Assembly: GCF_004118265.1 (NCBI RefSeq)
Contig: NZ_SDHW01000001.1
Coordinates: forward strand, 1-64,000
DNA length: 64,000 nucleotides
Source of the DNA: Lacibacter luteus
GTDB lineage: Bacteria > Bacteroidota > Bacteroidia > Chitinophagales > Chitinophagaceae
Reading direction: 5' to 3'
The notes beneath the pieces were generated by a model that saw only the letters and a program-made list of their open reading frames with translations, was not told where the DNA came from and ran no database searches. Within the stretch, counting starts at the first letter, position 1; every line of letters begins with the position of its first letter. Shown piece by piece: positions 33,646 to 41,421 of the stretch. The translations under genes were made by a program, and so were the position numbers.

Positions 33646-33990
33646 TTAGAGTTTATTTGATTCTTTTGGAAATACTACCCATGGTTTAAAGTTCTTTGCT
33701 TCTTCAAACTTCATGGTTGCGTAAGATATGATAATTACCACATCTCCAACTGCACCTTGCCGGGCGGCAGGTCCGTTAAGGCAACAAACACCACTTCCAC
33801 GTTTACCTTTTATGAGATATGTTTCTAAACGATTACCGTTGTTTACGTTTACCACCTGAATTTTTTCATATTCGATCATGTTCGCTGCATCCATCAGGTC
33901 TTCGTCTAATGTAAGGCTGCCAACATAATGCAGATTGGCTTCGGTAATGGCAAGACGATGAATCTTCGACTTTAATACTTCAATTTCCAT
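33646..33990 (-). CDS. panD: Aspartate 1-decarboxylase PanD
   Basis: The pyruvoyl enzyme makes beta-alanine from aspartate for pantothenate synthesis. The proenzyme has 114 residues, a normal length, and cleaves itself before the Ser of [12 protein letters not shown] near residue 25, where the Gly-Ser site is conserved. Lys 9 in LKSKIHR, Tyr in ALNG-type segment [19 protein letters not shown] near residue 72-91 and Arg 54-like residues complete the active site. It lies 37 bp downstream of panC and 15 bp upstream of the flippase-like gene in one operon. Confidence 0.95.
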   Translation of the reverse strand: MEIEVLKSKIHRLAITEANLHYVGSLTLDEDLMDAANMIEYEKIQVVNVNNGNRLETYLIKGKRGSGVCCLNGPAARQGAVGDVVIIISYATMKFEEAKNFKPWVVFPKESNKL

Positions 33991-34027
33991 GCGGCAAAGT
34001 TATAAGGAATCTTTTTAAAGAAATTGC

Positions 34028-34876
34028 TTAGTGCGTTAATACCATGTTGTCGATTAAACGTACTTCGCCAAGATGTGCGGCAATTAAGGCAACTACCGGA
34101 TCTGTTCCATTCCAATTATCCAGCGGTTCAAGTGTGGAAGCATTGGCGAGTTCGGTATAATCAACTATAAACCCGTTATAGGTTAGAAGTCCGGAAGCTG
34201 CTTCTTTTATGTTTTTAAGATCGCCTTGATGCAATTGCTGTTTCATTTGTTGCAAGGCCTTATATATATATGCAGCTGTTGTTCTCTGTGCATCGCTTAA
34301 ACGTATGTTGCGGCTGCTCATGGCCAATCCATCTTCTTCACGAAGGGTGGGAGCAATATGTAGCCGTGTGTTACTATTTTCTTGTTTGATGAGGTGTTGA
34401 ATGATCATGCACTGCTGGTAATCTTTCTGACCCATAAACAAATCATCGGCTTCCACAATTTGCAGCAACCTGTTCATTACCTGGTACACTCCCTGGAAAT
34501 GACCGGGTCGGTACTTTCCCTCCAAAACTGTTTCAAGAAAACCGAGTTCAAAGTGGGGGAGATCGGTTGTACCGTTTGGGTATATTTCGGCTACCGACGG
34601 CAGAAACAGGATATCGGTGCCAAAGCCGAGCAGTTTTTCAATATCAGCGTTAATCGTAACCGGGTATTTTTTAAAATCATTTAGGTCGTTAAACTGGGTA
34701 GGATTTACAAAAATGCTGCAAATGGTTATATCGGTGTAGGATTTTGCCTGTTGCAGCAGTGAAACATGCCCTTTATGCAAGGCGCCCATGGTAGGCACAA
34801 AACCTGTTTTAAGACCTTTTTTTCTTGCGCTTCGCAAATAGGTTTGTAACTCCGAAATTGTATGAAAAATGAGCAT
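34028..34876 (-). CDS. panC: Pantothenate synthetase PanC
   Basis: The 282-residue ligase joins pantoate and beta-alanine with ATP hydrolysis. The nucleotide motif VPTMGALHKGHVSLLQQAK near residue 27 includes the HxGH signature (HKGH). SIFVNPTQFNDLNDFKKYP near 56, YRPGHFQGVYQVMNRLLQIVEADDLFMGQKDYQQ near 120-155 (QKD motif) and MSSRNIRL near 186 with the KMSKS-like SSRN are all present. It is the first gene of a minus-strand operon panC-panD-flippase-rfaE2 and is divergent from the starch-synthase-like gene, a pairing seen in other Bacteroidota. Confidence 0.95.
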   Translation of the reverse strand: MLIFHTISELQTYLRSARKKGLKTGFVPTMGALHKGHVSLLQQAKSYTDITICSIFVNPTQFNDLNDFKKYPVTINADIEKLLGFGTDILFLPSVAEIYPNGTTDLPHFELGFLETVLEGKYRPGHFQGVYQVMNRLLQIVEADDLFMGQKDYQQCMIIQHLIKQENSNTRLHIAPTLREEDGLAMSSRNIRLSDAQRTTAAYIYKALQQMKQQLHQGDLKNIKEAASGLLTYNGFIVDYTELANASTLEPLDNWNGTDPVVALIAAHLGEVRLIDNMVLTH

Positions 34877-34934
34877 AAAGTATTGTTTTTGCGTGCAAAA
34901 CAGCCATAATCAAAGCCTTTTGCATAAAATCCAC

Positions 34935-34942
34935 TACCTTTG
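34935..34942 (+). promoter_or_regulatory. -7 element of the starch-synthase-like gene
   Basis: TACCTTTG at 34935-34942 matches TAnnTTTG, 41 bp before ATG 34984, in the gap to the divergent panC. Confidence 0.5.
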
Positions 34943-34983
34943 CACACCTTATTTAACAGGTAACGTTTCTTTAACAATCAGTA

Positions 34984-35802
34984 ATGGTAGCAGCAAAGAA
35001 AAGAATTTTATTCATTGCCAGTGAAATGTCTCCGTATCTGGAGGAAACAGATTTTTCGTCCATCGTAAATCAACTGGCAATTAAAGCAAATGATAGTGGT
35101 TTTGAGATCCGTTGCATAATGCCACGCTTTGGCGTAATCAACGAACGCCGTCATCGTTTACACGAGGTGGTTCGTTTGAGCGGTATTAATGTATCGGTTG
35201 ATAACGACGATTATCCATTGCAGATCAAAGTAGCATCGTTGCCCAATGCACGTTTGCAGGTTTACTTCCTCGAAAACGAAGACTTCTTTAAACGCAAGTT
35301 CATTTATCATGATGAAAATGAGAAATGGTTTGATGATAACGATCTGCGTACGATTTTCTTCTGCAAAGGCGCTTTAGAAACTGTGAAGAAATTCGGCTGG
35401 CCTCCGGACATTATTCATTGCAGTGGCTGGATGACAGGTTTAATTCCAATGTACCTGCAGACAGCGTATAAGAAAGAACCTGTTTTTGGTAACAGCAAAC
35501 TCATTTTTACTGTTGGTCAAAATACATTTAAAGAAAAGCTTGGTGCTAAGTTTTTAAAGCTTGCAAACATTCATGCAAGTATTAAAGACAAAGATCTTGA
35601 GCCATACAAGGATACCAACAACACAGCCATGTTCCGTGGTGGTGCTACGTATGCTGATGCGATTACTTTTGGAGCAGAGAAAGTTGATAAAAAACTGCTT
35701 GAAGAGTTTGGTAAAGTGCGTGGTAAAAAAGTGTTGCCATTTAATCCTGATGGTGATTTAACAGACTATTTACAACTATATACCGACCTTTCGGCGAAAT
35801 AA
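34984..35802 (+). CDS. Short starch/glycogen synthase-domain (GT5 N-terminal) protein
   Basis: The 272-residue protein matches the N-terminal Rossmann half of GT5 glycogen synthases: KRILFIASEMSPYLEETDFSSIV near residue 5, CIMPRFGVINERRHRLHEV near 40, DNDLRTIFFCKGALE near 116, WPPDIIHCSGWMTGLIPMYLQ near 138. The C-terminal glycosyltransferase domain that binds ADP-glucose is absent; a full enzyme is around 480 residues. The N-terminal KxGGLG-like glucosyl motif is also not intact (EETDFSSIVN). It is therefore unlikely to make glycogen by itself. The same short form next to panC occurs in related genomes as far as I know. It is followed by the DUF4270 gene 15 bp downstream, probably in one operon. 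Confidence 0.75.
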   Translation: MVAAKKRILFIASEMSPYLEETDFSSIVNQLAIKANDSGFEIRCIMPRFGVINERRHRLHEVVRLSGINVSVDNDDYPLQIKVASLPNARLQVYFLENEDFFKRKFIYHDENEKWFDDNDLRTIFFCKGALETVKKFGWPPDIIHCSGWMTGLIPMYLQTAYKKEPVFGNSKLIFTVGQNTFKEKLGAKFLKLANIHASIKDKDLEPYKDTNNTAMFRGGATYADAITFGAEKVDKKLLEEFGKVRGKKVLPFNPDGDLTDYLQLYTDLSAK

Positions 35803-35817
35803 TATTGTCATCATTCT

Positions 35818-37308
35818 ATGAACTTTCTCACACCGGAGATGCGCAGAAGTACTACGTTTTTAGCTGTTTCTTTTTTGTTTGTTTTTATTCTGAACGGTTG
35901 TACCAAGCTCGAGAGTACAAGATTGGGTGGCGACTTGTTGCCTGGCAGCGACAGGCTTATAACCGATACGATTGTTCTTCCTGTAATAACCCATTCGTTT
36001 CTCGATCAGGATTCCATTCTGTTAGATAAAAGTGAGCAGTATTTGCTCGGTTGGGTAAATGATCCAATGTTTGGTACAACAAGTGCATCTATTTCGATGC
36101 AGTTTCTGCCATCATCGTATCCGTTTTCTTATGCAGTGGCAAAGGACAGTCTGTTTTTAGACTCCTGCGTGCTTTCACTTTCATTTAATGGTTTGTATGG
36201 CGATACCAATGCAGTAACGAAAGTAAATGTGTATAAGCTAACCGATCCAACATTTAAATCGAACGTTTATTATCCGTTATCATTTTTACCGAATTTTTCA
36301 ACAGGTGATCTGTTAGGTTCAACATCGTACACGGTTGCTGAAATACGTAACAAAAAATACAATACCCGTTATACCGACGATAGCATTTTCAATCAACTGC
36401 GTATTCGTTTAGATAACTCCTTTGGTCGTTTGTTACTCGATCAGGATAATGTAAATGGCGCTTTCCGTAACGATACCATCTTTAAAAATTTCTTTAATGG
36501 TGTAGCGATTGTACCTGATACTGCAGTTAGCGGTAATGCTATCAGCTATTTTCAGCTGAGCAATGCTAAAACAAGAATCAACTTGTATTATCGTCAGTTG
36601 AACAGAGAAGGAAAAACAGATACCACTTCTATCAGTTTTAATTACGTAGCCGACACTGTACGAAGCGCCAGCGCAAATAAAGTTTACCGTAACTATACAG
36701 GCAGCACAGTTGCTGCTTATCTTATAAATACAACGCCTTCAAGCCTTGTATATCTGCAAAGTGGTCCCGGCACAGCAGTGCGTATTTCTGTTCCCGGTTT
36801 AGATACTATCCGTAATAAAGAGTACATCATTCACCGTGCTGAGCTTGTTGCGCAACAAGTATATCAAGGACCTTTGGCCCAGGAGAATATTTTTGTTCCT
36901 CCTTATCTGCACCTGTTCAGCTATTCTTCAACAAATGCTGTTGAGCCAATTCCGTTCGATCAACCCTATTATTTTACCAATACGTATTTTCTTAATCCCC
37001 GCCAGTTAGATACATCGTTTAACATTGAAACTGCTTATACAGGAGGTAATCCGAACTATATCAGAGACAATGTAAATAACCAGATAGCAGAATATCATTT
37101 AAACATGACGAGCTATGTGCAGAACCTTGTAAACGGAAAAGCTACCCGCAGAGATTTTAAACTTTCTGCTCCATATTATCCCCGTTTCAGTAATAAGCAA
37201 ATTGGCTCAACCTATCTTAACCCTCTTGCTTACGGAAGGGTTCAACTAGGTGGCGGCGCACATTCTACTCAAAAAATGTATGTGCGTATCTATTACTCTA
37301 AGCAATAA
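35818..37308 (+). CDS. DUF4270 family lipoprotein
   Basis: The 496-residue protein has a lipoprotein signal (lipobox LNGC, Cys near residue 28) and belongs to the DUF4270 family, common in Bacteroidota. Conserved features are the LGGDLLPGSDRL segment near residue 38, LLGWVNDPMFGTTSASISMQF near 78 and LDSCVLSLSFNG near 113, followed by repeated beta strands. It is likely exposed on the outer membrane; its role is unknown. It starts 15 bp after the short starch-synthase gene and is followed 75 bp later by metK, which has its own promoter. Confidence 0.82.
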   Translation: MNFLTPEMRRSTTFLAVSFLFVFILNGCTKLESTRLGGDLLPGSDRLITDTIVLPVITHSFLDQDSILLDKSEQYLLGWVNDPMFGTTSASISMQFLPSSYPFSYAVAKDSLFLDSCVLSLSFNGLYGDTNAVTKVNVYKLTDPTFKSNVYYPLSFLPNFSTGDLLGSTSYTVAEIRNKKYNTRYTDDSIFNQLRIRLDNSFGRLLLDQDNVNGAFRNDTIFKNFFNGVAIVPDTAVSGNAISYFQLSNAKTRINLYYRQLNREGKTDTTSISFNYVADTVRSASANKVYRNYTGSTVAAYLINTTPSSLVYLQSGPGTAVRISVPGLDTIRNKEYIIHRAELVAQQVYQGPLAQENIFVPPYLHLFSYSSTNAVEPIPFDQPYYFTNTYFLNPRQLDTSFNIETAYTGGNPNYIRDNVNNQIAEYHLNMTSYVQNLVNGKATRRDFKLSAPYYPRFSNKQIGSTYLNPLAYGRVQLGGGAHSTQKMYVRIYYSKQ

Positions 37309-37330
37309 TTTTTTGAATTGTTTCGCAGCT

Positions 37331-37338
37331 TATCTTTG
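37331..37338 (+). promoter_or_regulatory. -7 element of metK
   Basis: TATCTTTG at 37331-37338 matches TAnnTTTG, giving a leader of roughly 40 bases. In the leader TTCCG and CGGAA can pair (about 37344-37365), but the leader is too short for a known SAM riboswitch and none is recognised. Confidence 0.5.
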
Positions 37339-37383
37339 CGGCTTTCCGGGATAAAACAGCGGAACATCTAAACTCATTATTTT

Positions 37384-38640
37384 ATGCCTTATTTATTTAC
37401 ATCTGAATCAGTTTCTGAAGGACATCCTGATAAAGTTGCAGACCAGATCAGTGATGCATTGATTGATAACTTTCTTGCATTTGACGCCCAGTCGAAAGTG
37501 GCTTGCGAAACATTGGTTACAACCGGACAGGTTGTATTAGCCGGTGAAGTAAAATCGAAAGCATACCTGGATGTGCAGGATATTGCCCGTGGTGTAATTA
37601 AGAAGATTGGCTATACAAAGAGTGAGTATATGTTTGAAGCAAACTCATGTGGTGTGTTAAGTGCCATTCATGAGCAAAGCGCTGATATCAACCAAGGTGT
37701 TGATCGTAAAAAGAAAGAAGAACAAGGTGCAGGCGACCAGGGTATGATGTTTGGTTACGCTACCAACGAAACAGAGCATTACATGCCATTGGCACTCGAT
37801 CTTGCACATAACCTGTTAATTGAATTGGCAGCTATCCGTCGTGAAAAGAATTCGAAGATGCCGTACTTACGCCCCGATGCAAAGAGCCAGGTAACTTTGG
37901 AATATGATGACAACAACCGCCCGGTTCGTATCGACGCAATTGTAATCTCTACACAGCATGATGATTTTGATGCAGAAGCTAAAATGTTGGCGAAGATCAA
38001 GGCTGATGTGATCAACATCCTGATTCCTCGCATTAAGTCGAAATACAAGAAATACGCTAAACTGTTTAACAACGATATTAAGTACCACATTAACCCAACC
38101 GGAAAGTTCGTGATTGGCGGACCACACGGTGATACAGGTTTAACCGGTCGTAAGATCATCGTTGATACTTACGGTGGTAAAGGTGCACACGGTGGTGGTG
38201 CATTCAGCGGTAAAGATCCTTCTAAAGTAGATCGTTCTGCTGCTTATGCAACTCGCCATATTGCAAAAAACTTAGTTGCGGCTGGTTTGTGCGATGAGGT
38301 ACTCGTTCAGGTTTCGTATGCAATTGGTGTAGCGAAACCAACTTCTATCAACGTTAACACATACGGTACTGCAAACGTTGAATTAAGCGATGGCGAAATT
38401 GCAAAGATCGTTGAAGGCATCTTTGATATGCGTCCTTACTTTATTGAGCAACGTTTGAAATTACGTAACCCGATCTATAGCGAAACAGCTGCTTATGGTC
38501 ATATGGGTCGTGTGCCTGAAGTTGTTGAAAAAAGTTTCAAAAGCCCTGATGGTAAAGTGAAAAAAGTAAAAGTGGAATTGTTTACCTGGGAAAAATTAGA
38601 TTATGTATCGAAAGTGAAAAAAGCTTTCGGTTTAAAATAA
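37384..38640 (+). CDS. metK: S-adenosylmethionine synthetase MetK
   Basis: The 418-residue enzyme makes S-adenosylmethionine from methionine and ATP. The N-terminal [20 protein letters not shown] contains the ATP-binding His-Pro-Asp-Lys. The [15 protein letters not shown] segment near residue 117 is the family's first signature hexapeptide. [21 protein letters not shown] near 241 with [19 protein letters not shown] near 262 is the second signature and P-loop-like region. All are intact. The length is slightly above the 384-residue E. coli enzyme, typical of Bacteroidota, with a lysine-rich insertion near residue 205. It is monocistronic with a terminator at 38666-38696. Confidence 0.95.
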   Translation: MPYLFTSESVSEGHPDKVADQISDALIDNFLAFDAQSKVACETLVTTGQVVLAGEVKSKAYLDVQDIARGVIKKIGYTKSEYMFEANSCGVLSAIHEQSADINQGVDRKKKEEQGAGDQGMMFGYATNETEHYMPLALDLAHNLLIELAAIRREKNSKMPYLRPDAKSQVTLEYDDNNRPVRIDAIVISTQHDDFDAEAKMLAKIKADVINILIPRIKSKYKKYAKLFNNDIKYHINPTGKFVIGGPHGDTGLTGRKIIVDTYGGKGAHGGGAFSGKDPSKVDRSAAYATRHIAKNLVAAGLCDEVLVQVSYAIGVAKPTSINVNTYGTANVELSDGEIAKIVEGIFDMRPYFIEQRLKLRNPIYSETAAYGHMGRVPEVVEKSFKSPDGKVKKVKVELFTWEKLDYVSKVKKAFGLK

Positions 38641-38665
38641 CCCAATAAACCATCAATGTGGTTCA

Positions 38666-38696
38666 ACCCATAAACCGAAAGGTTTGTGGGTTTCTT
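38666..38696 (+). terminator. Intrinsic terminator after metK
   Basis: ACCCATAAACC (38666-38676), loop GAAA, GGTTTGTGGGT (38681-38691) is an 11-bp stem with one G-T wobble, followed by TTCTTTTTT. Confidence 0.75.
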
Positions 38697-38715
38697 TTTT
38701 CTGTTTCTTTGCAGG

Positions 38716-39480
38716 GTGAAACAGTTCCGTCAAAAACAACAGCGTCCGAAAAAATCTTCATTAGTAATCGGTAGAATTGCTGTGCTTGAAGCATTACAGG
38801 AGGCGAAGCAGCTCGATCGTATTTATATACAAAGTAATTTACGTGGCGATGTTGCGGATGAGATACAGAAGCTTGCATACAAACAACAGATACCAATTAA
38901 CAAAGTTCCTGTTGAAAAGCTGAACAGTTTTAATGTAAACGATCATGAAGGTGTAATTGCACAGCTCTCAAAAATTCGCTACCAGGATCTGCAGCAGGTT
39001 ATTGATTGGGTTGTTGACAAAGGCCAAGTACCAATGTTTGTTATTCTTGATGGCGTTACAGATGTGCGTAACATTGGCGGTATTGCACGAACAGCTTTAT
39101 GCTGCGGAGCACAGGCAATTATTATTCCTGATAAGGGAGTAGGGGCATTGAATGAAGATGCGATTCTTACAAGTGCCGGTGCATTGGAACTGATTGCTGT
39201 TTGCCGTGTAAATAGTTTAATGAAAGCTGTGGATGATCTGCACCTCAATGGTATTAAAGTGCTGGCCAGCGAAATGACAGCGAAGAAAAGTATTTACGAT
39301 TGTGATTTTAAGGAGCCTTGTGCTATTGTAATGGGTGGTGAAGAAAAAGGTGTTTTTCCGGGTTTAATGAAGATCTGCGATGAAACTTTCAAAATCCCCA
39401 TGAAAGGAGATTTTGAAAGTTTAAATGTAGGTGTAGCAACGGCCATGATTTTGTATGAAGCAATGAAACAAAGAGGATAG
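38716..39480 (+). CDS. SpoU/TrmH-family 23S rRNA 2'-O-methyltransferase (RlmB type)
   Basis: The protein is a SPOUT-class RNA 2'-O-ribose methyltransferase. After a basic start (VKQFRQKQQRPKK) the substrate-binding domain begins with VIGRIAVLEALQEAKQLDRIYI near residue 18; the catalytic knot domain has VILDGVTDVRNIGGIARTALCCGA near 105, ALNEDAILTSAGALELI near 143, CAIVMGGEEKGVFPGL near 200 and IPMKGDFESLNVGVATAMILYEA near 225. These match RlmB/TrmH, which methylate G2251 of 23S rRNA or similar sites. I prefer GTG 38716 as start because an ATG at 38686 lies within the metK terminator and its product would start with an implausible Phe-rich stretch. No S30-type fusion. Confidence 0.85.
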   Translation: MKQFRQKQQRPKKSSLVIGRIAVLEALQEAKQLDRIYIQSNLRGDVADEIQKLAYKQQIPINKVPVEKLNSFNVNDHEGVIAQLSKIRYQDLQQVIDWVVDKGQVPMFVILDGVTDVRNIGGIARTALCCGAQAIIIPDKGVGALNEDAILTSAGALELIAVCRVNSLMKAVDDLHLNGIKVLASEMTAKKSIYDCDFKEPCAIVMGGEEKGVFPGLMKICDETFKIPMKGDFESLNVGVATAMILYEAMKQRG

Positions 39481-39484
39481 TTTT

Positions 39485-40318
39485 TTATGCATGCTGCAAT
39501 TGCTGCTGGTTTTTCATTTGTTCTTTCCGATACAGAAGCACAAGTAGTTTATTTGTTATAGCAGGTGATAATCGGTTTAAATACCATAAGAGTTTTCCCA
39601 TTGCAGAAAACACAACTGCTTTTTCTTTTTGTTCAATCATTTTAATAAGGCGGATGGCAACCTGCTTTGCTGAAGCAACTTTTAAGTTTCGTTTCGGTTG
39701 TGGTATATAAATGCCGTTGCCTGCAACTACTTGTTTGTCGGGATCGTTCTCGGTAAAACCGATATAGGCTATGCCAACAGAAACGGAATGATCGCATAAT
39801 TCTTTTTGTAACGATTCTGCAAAACCGGTTAACGCCATTTTACTGCTGCAATAAGCTGCATAATTGCCAAGCCCATGGATGCCTGCAACACTGCTGATAA
39901 ACAACAGATGTCCTTTTGTTTTTTTTAAGTACGGCAGCGCTTCCTTTGAACAATAAACAGCACCAAGAAAATTAACTTTTACAAGCTCAGCAAAAACATC
40001 AACATTTATTTCTTCTACTGGGTTTGATTCTGCAGAAAGTCCTGCGTTGTTGATCAGTATATCAATTTTTCCAAAAGTTGTAATGCAATGTTCAATCATT
40101 TGTTTGCAGGTATGTGCATCAGAAACATCTCCACAAAACGATGTTACTTTGTAACCTTTTTCTGCAAGCAACTGTTCTTTAAATTTCAACCGTTTTTTGT
40201 TTCTCGCATTTAGTACAACACTTGCACCTGCCTGTGCAAATTCCTGTGCAAGCTGCCATCCAATTCCCATGGCAGACCCGGTAATAAGTACAACTTTATT
40301 TTGCCAGTTATAGTGCAT
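39485..40318 (-). CDS. Short-chain dehydrogenase/reductase
   Basis: The 277-residue enzyme is a classical SDR using NAD(P)H. The nucleotide motif GSAMGIGWQLA (TGxxxGxG form) is near residue 14. NNAGLSAE near 90 is the structural motif, SSVAGIHG near 142 holds the catalytic Ser, and YAAYCSSKMAL near 153 the Tyr-x-x-x-Lys pair. The C-terminal tail (residues about 235-277) is longer and hydrophobic, and may attach to the membrane. Substrate unknown; a steroid, lipid or sugar ketone are possibilities. It lies 2 bp downstream of a related extended SDR gene, so the two form one transcription unit. Confidence 0.82.
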   Translation of the reverse strand: MHYNWQNKVVLITGSAMGIGWQLAQEFAQAGASVVLNARNKKRLKFKEQLLAEKGYKVTSFCGDVSDAHTCKQMIEHCITTFGKIDILINNAGLSAESNPVEEINVDVFAELVKVNFLGAVYCSKEALPYLKKTKGHLLFISSVAGIHGLGNYAAYCSSKMALTGFAESLQKELCDHSVSVGIAYIGFTENDPDKQVVAGNGIYIPQPKRNLKVASAKQVAIRLIKMIEQKEKAVVFSAMGKLLWYLNRLSPAITNKLLVLLYRKEQMKNQQQLQHA

Positions 40319-40320
40319 AA

Positions 40321-41319
40321 CTAAAACGTAGGTGATTGAATAAGATGTTCATTTTTATTCAGCCAATCGTAACATTCGGTGATGGCTGTTTCAATAGGTG
40401 TTTGCGGCATGTCTAACTCTTCGATCGTATCATTACAATCGACATACAATTTGTCGCATGCTATTTTTGCTGTTGGATAACTGAGAATTGGTTTGTTGCC
40501 CATTAATTCACTACTTAAACCACTCAAAAAGCCGGCAAGCTGAATAACCCTGTCTGATAGTTTGTATTGCGGCGGCTGTACACCAACAATGTTTGTCACC
40601 TTTTCAAAAAACTCAGAGTATGTCATGTTTTCATTTCCTGCCACGTAATATTTTCCAACACGGCCTTTTTCAATACTGTTGGCAATTGCTGTTGCAACAT
40701 CCCTGACATGTACAAAATTTCTTCCGCCACCTGAATAGAATTTCAGTTTCCGTTTTGCAAGCGCAAGTATTAACTTTCCTGACGAGGGCAGCGAGTCGTA
40801 AGGCCCAATCATAAATGTTGGAAGAATTGCTAAGGCGGGCAAGCCATCCTGTCTTGCTTTTTCCAATACATATCGTAACGCTATATACTTCGAGTCAACA
40901 TAATCAAGTCCGTATTTTGCACCAATAAAACTGAGTTCATATTTTTCAGGATGATCGTCGGGAGCATTTACAGAACTGCCCGAACCAATATAAATAAGCC
41001 GTTGAATGTTGAATTTCTTTACGGCTTCTACAACATTTCTTGTTCCTTCTATATTTACTTCCCTGATTTTTTTTGAACGTGATGGCCAGAACTCGGTAAT
41101 GGCAGCTGCATGAATGACCACGTTGTATTCCTGAACTGCAGCTTCAACTGATTCCGGATCAAGTATATCACCAAAGTGTTTTTTAATGGGCAGGTTCTGC
41201 AATGTTTTCGTGTACGATCTAGTATGAATGAAAACACCAACAGAATAGCCACGCTCAACCAATAACCGTACAAGATTACTTCCAAGTAAACCTGTTGCAC
41301 CTGTAATAAGTATTCGCAT
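40321..41319 (-). CDS. NAD-dependent epimerase/dehydratase (extended SDR)
   Basis: The 332-residue protein has the extended SDR fold. The N-terminal ILITGATGLLGSNLVRLL carries the GxxGxxG nucleotide motif. VIHAAAITEFW is near residue 69, the Tyr-x-x-x-Lys pair is seen as YVDSKYIALRYV near 140-146 and SSV/GSGSSV near 113 holds the Ser. HVRDVATAIANSIEKGRVGKYYVAGNENMTYSEFFEKV near 205 is typical of the dihydroflavonol-reductase/NDP-sugar epimerase group. The substrate is unknown. It is followed immediately by the shorter SDR gene, with 2 bp between, so they probably act on the same compound. Confidence 0.82.
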   Translation of the reverse strand: MRILITGATGLLGSNLVRLLVERGYSVGVFIHTRSYTKTLQNLPIKKHFGDILDPESVEAAVQEYNVVIHAAAITEFWPSRSKKIREVNIEGTRNVVEAVKKFNIQRLIYIGSGSSVNAPDDHPEKYELSFIGAKYGLDYVDSKYIALRYVLEKARQDGLPALAILPTFMIGPYDSLPSSGKLILALAKRKLKFYSGGGRNFVHVRDVATAIANSIEKGRVGKYYVAGNENMTYSEFFEKVTNIVGVQPPQYKLSDRVIQLAGFLSGLSSELMGNKPILSYPTAKIACDKLYVDCNDTIEELDMPQTPIETAITECYDWLNKNEHLIQSPTF

Positions 41320-41421
41320 ATAGTTATGATTTGGGTAAGAAAATGAAATAACATGCCTTATGCCTTTTTCAAGACAGTTGTATTGTTGTAGCCAGTTTAG
41401 TAATGAGAATGTTTACTTCGT

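Noticed and set aside
37339-37383. A SAM riboswitch in the metK leader
   Set aside because: The leader is about 40 bases with only a 5-bp hairpin; no SAM-I, SAM-II or SAM/SAH core can be formed.
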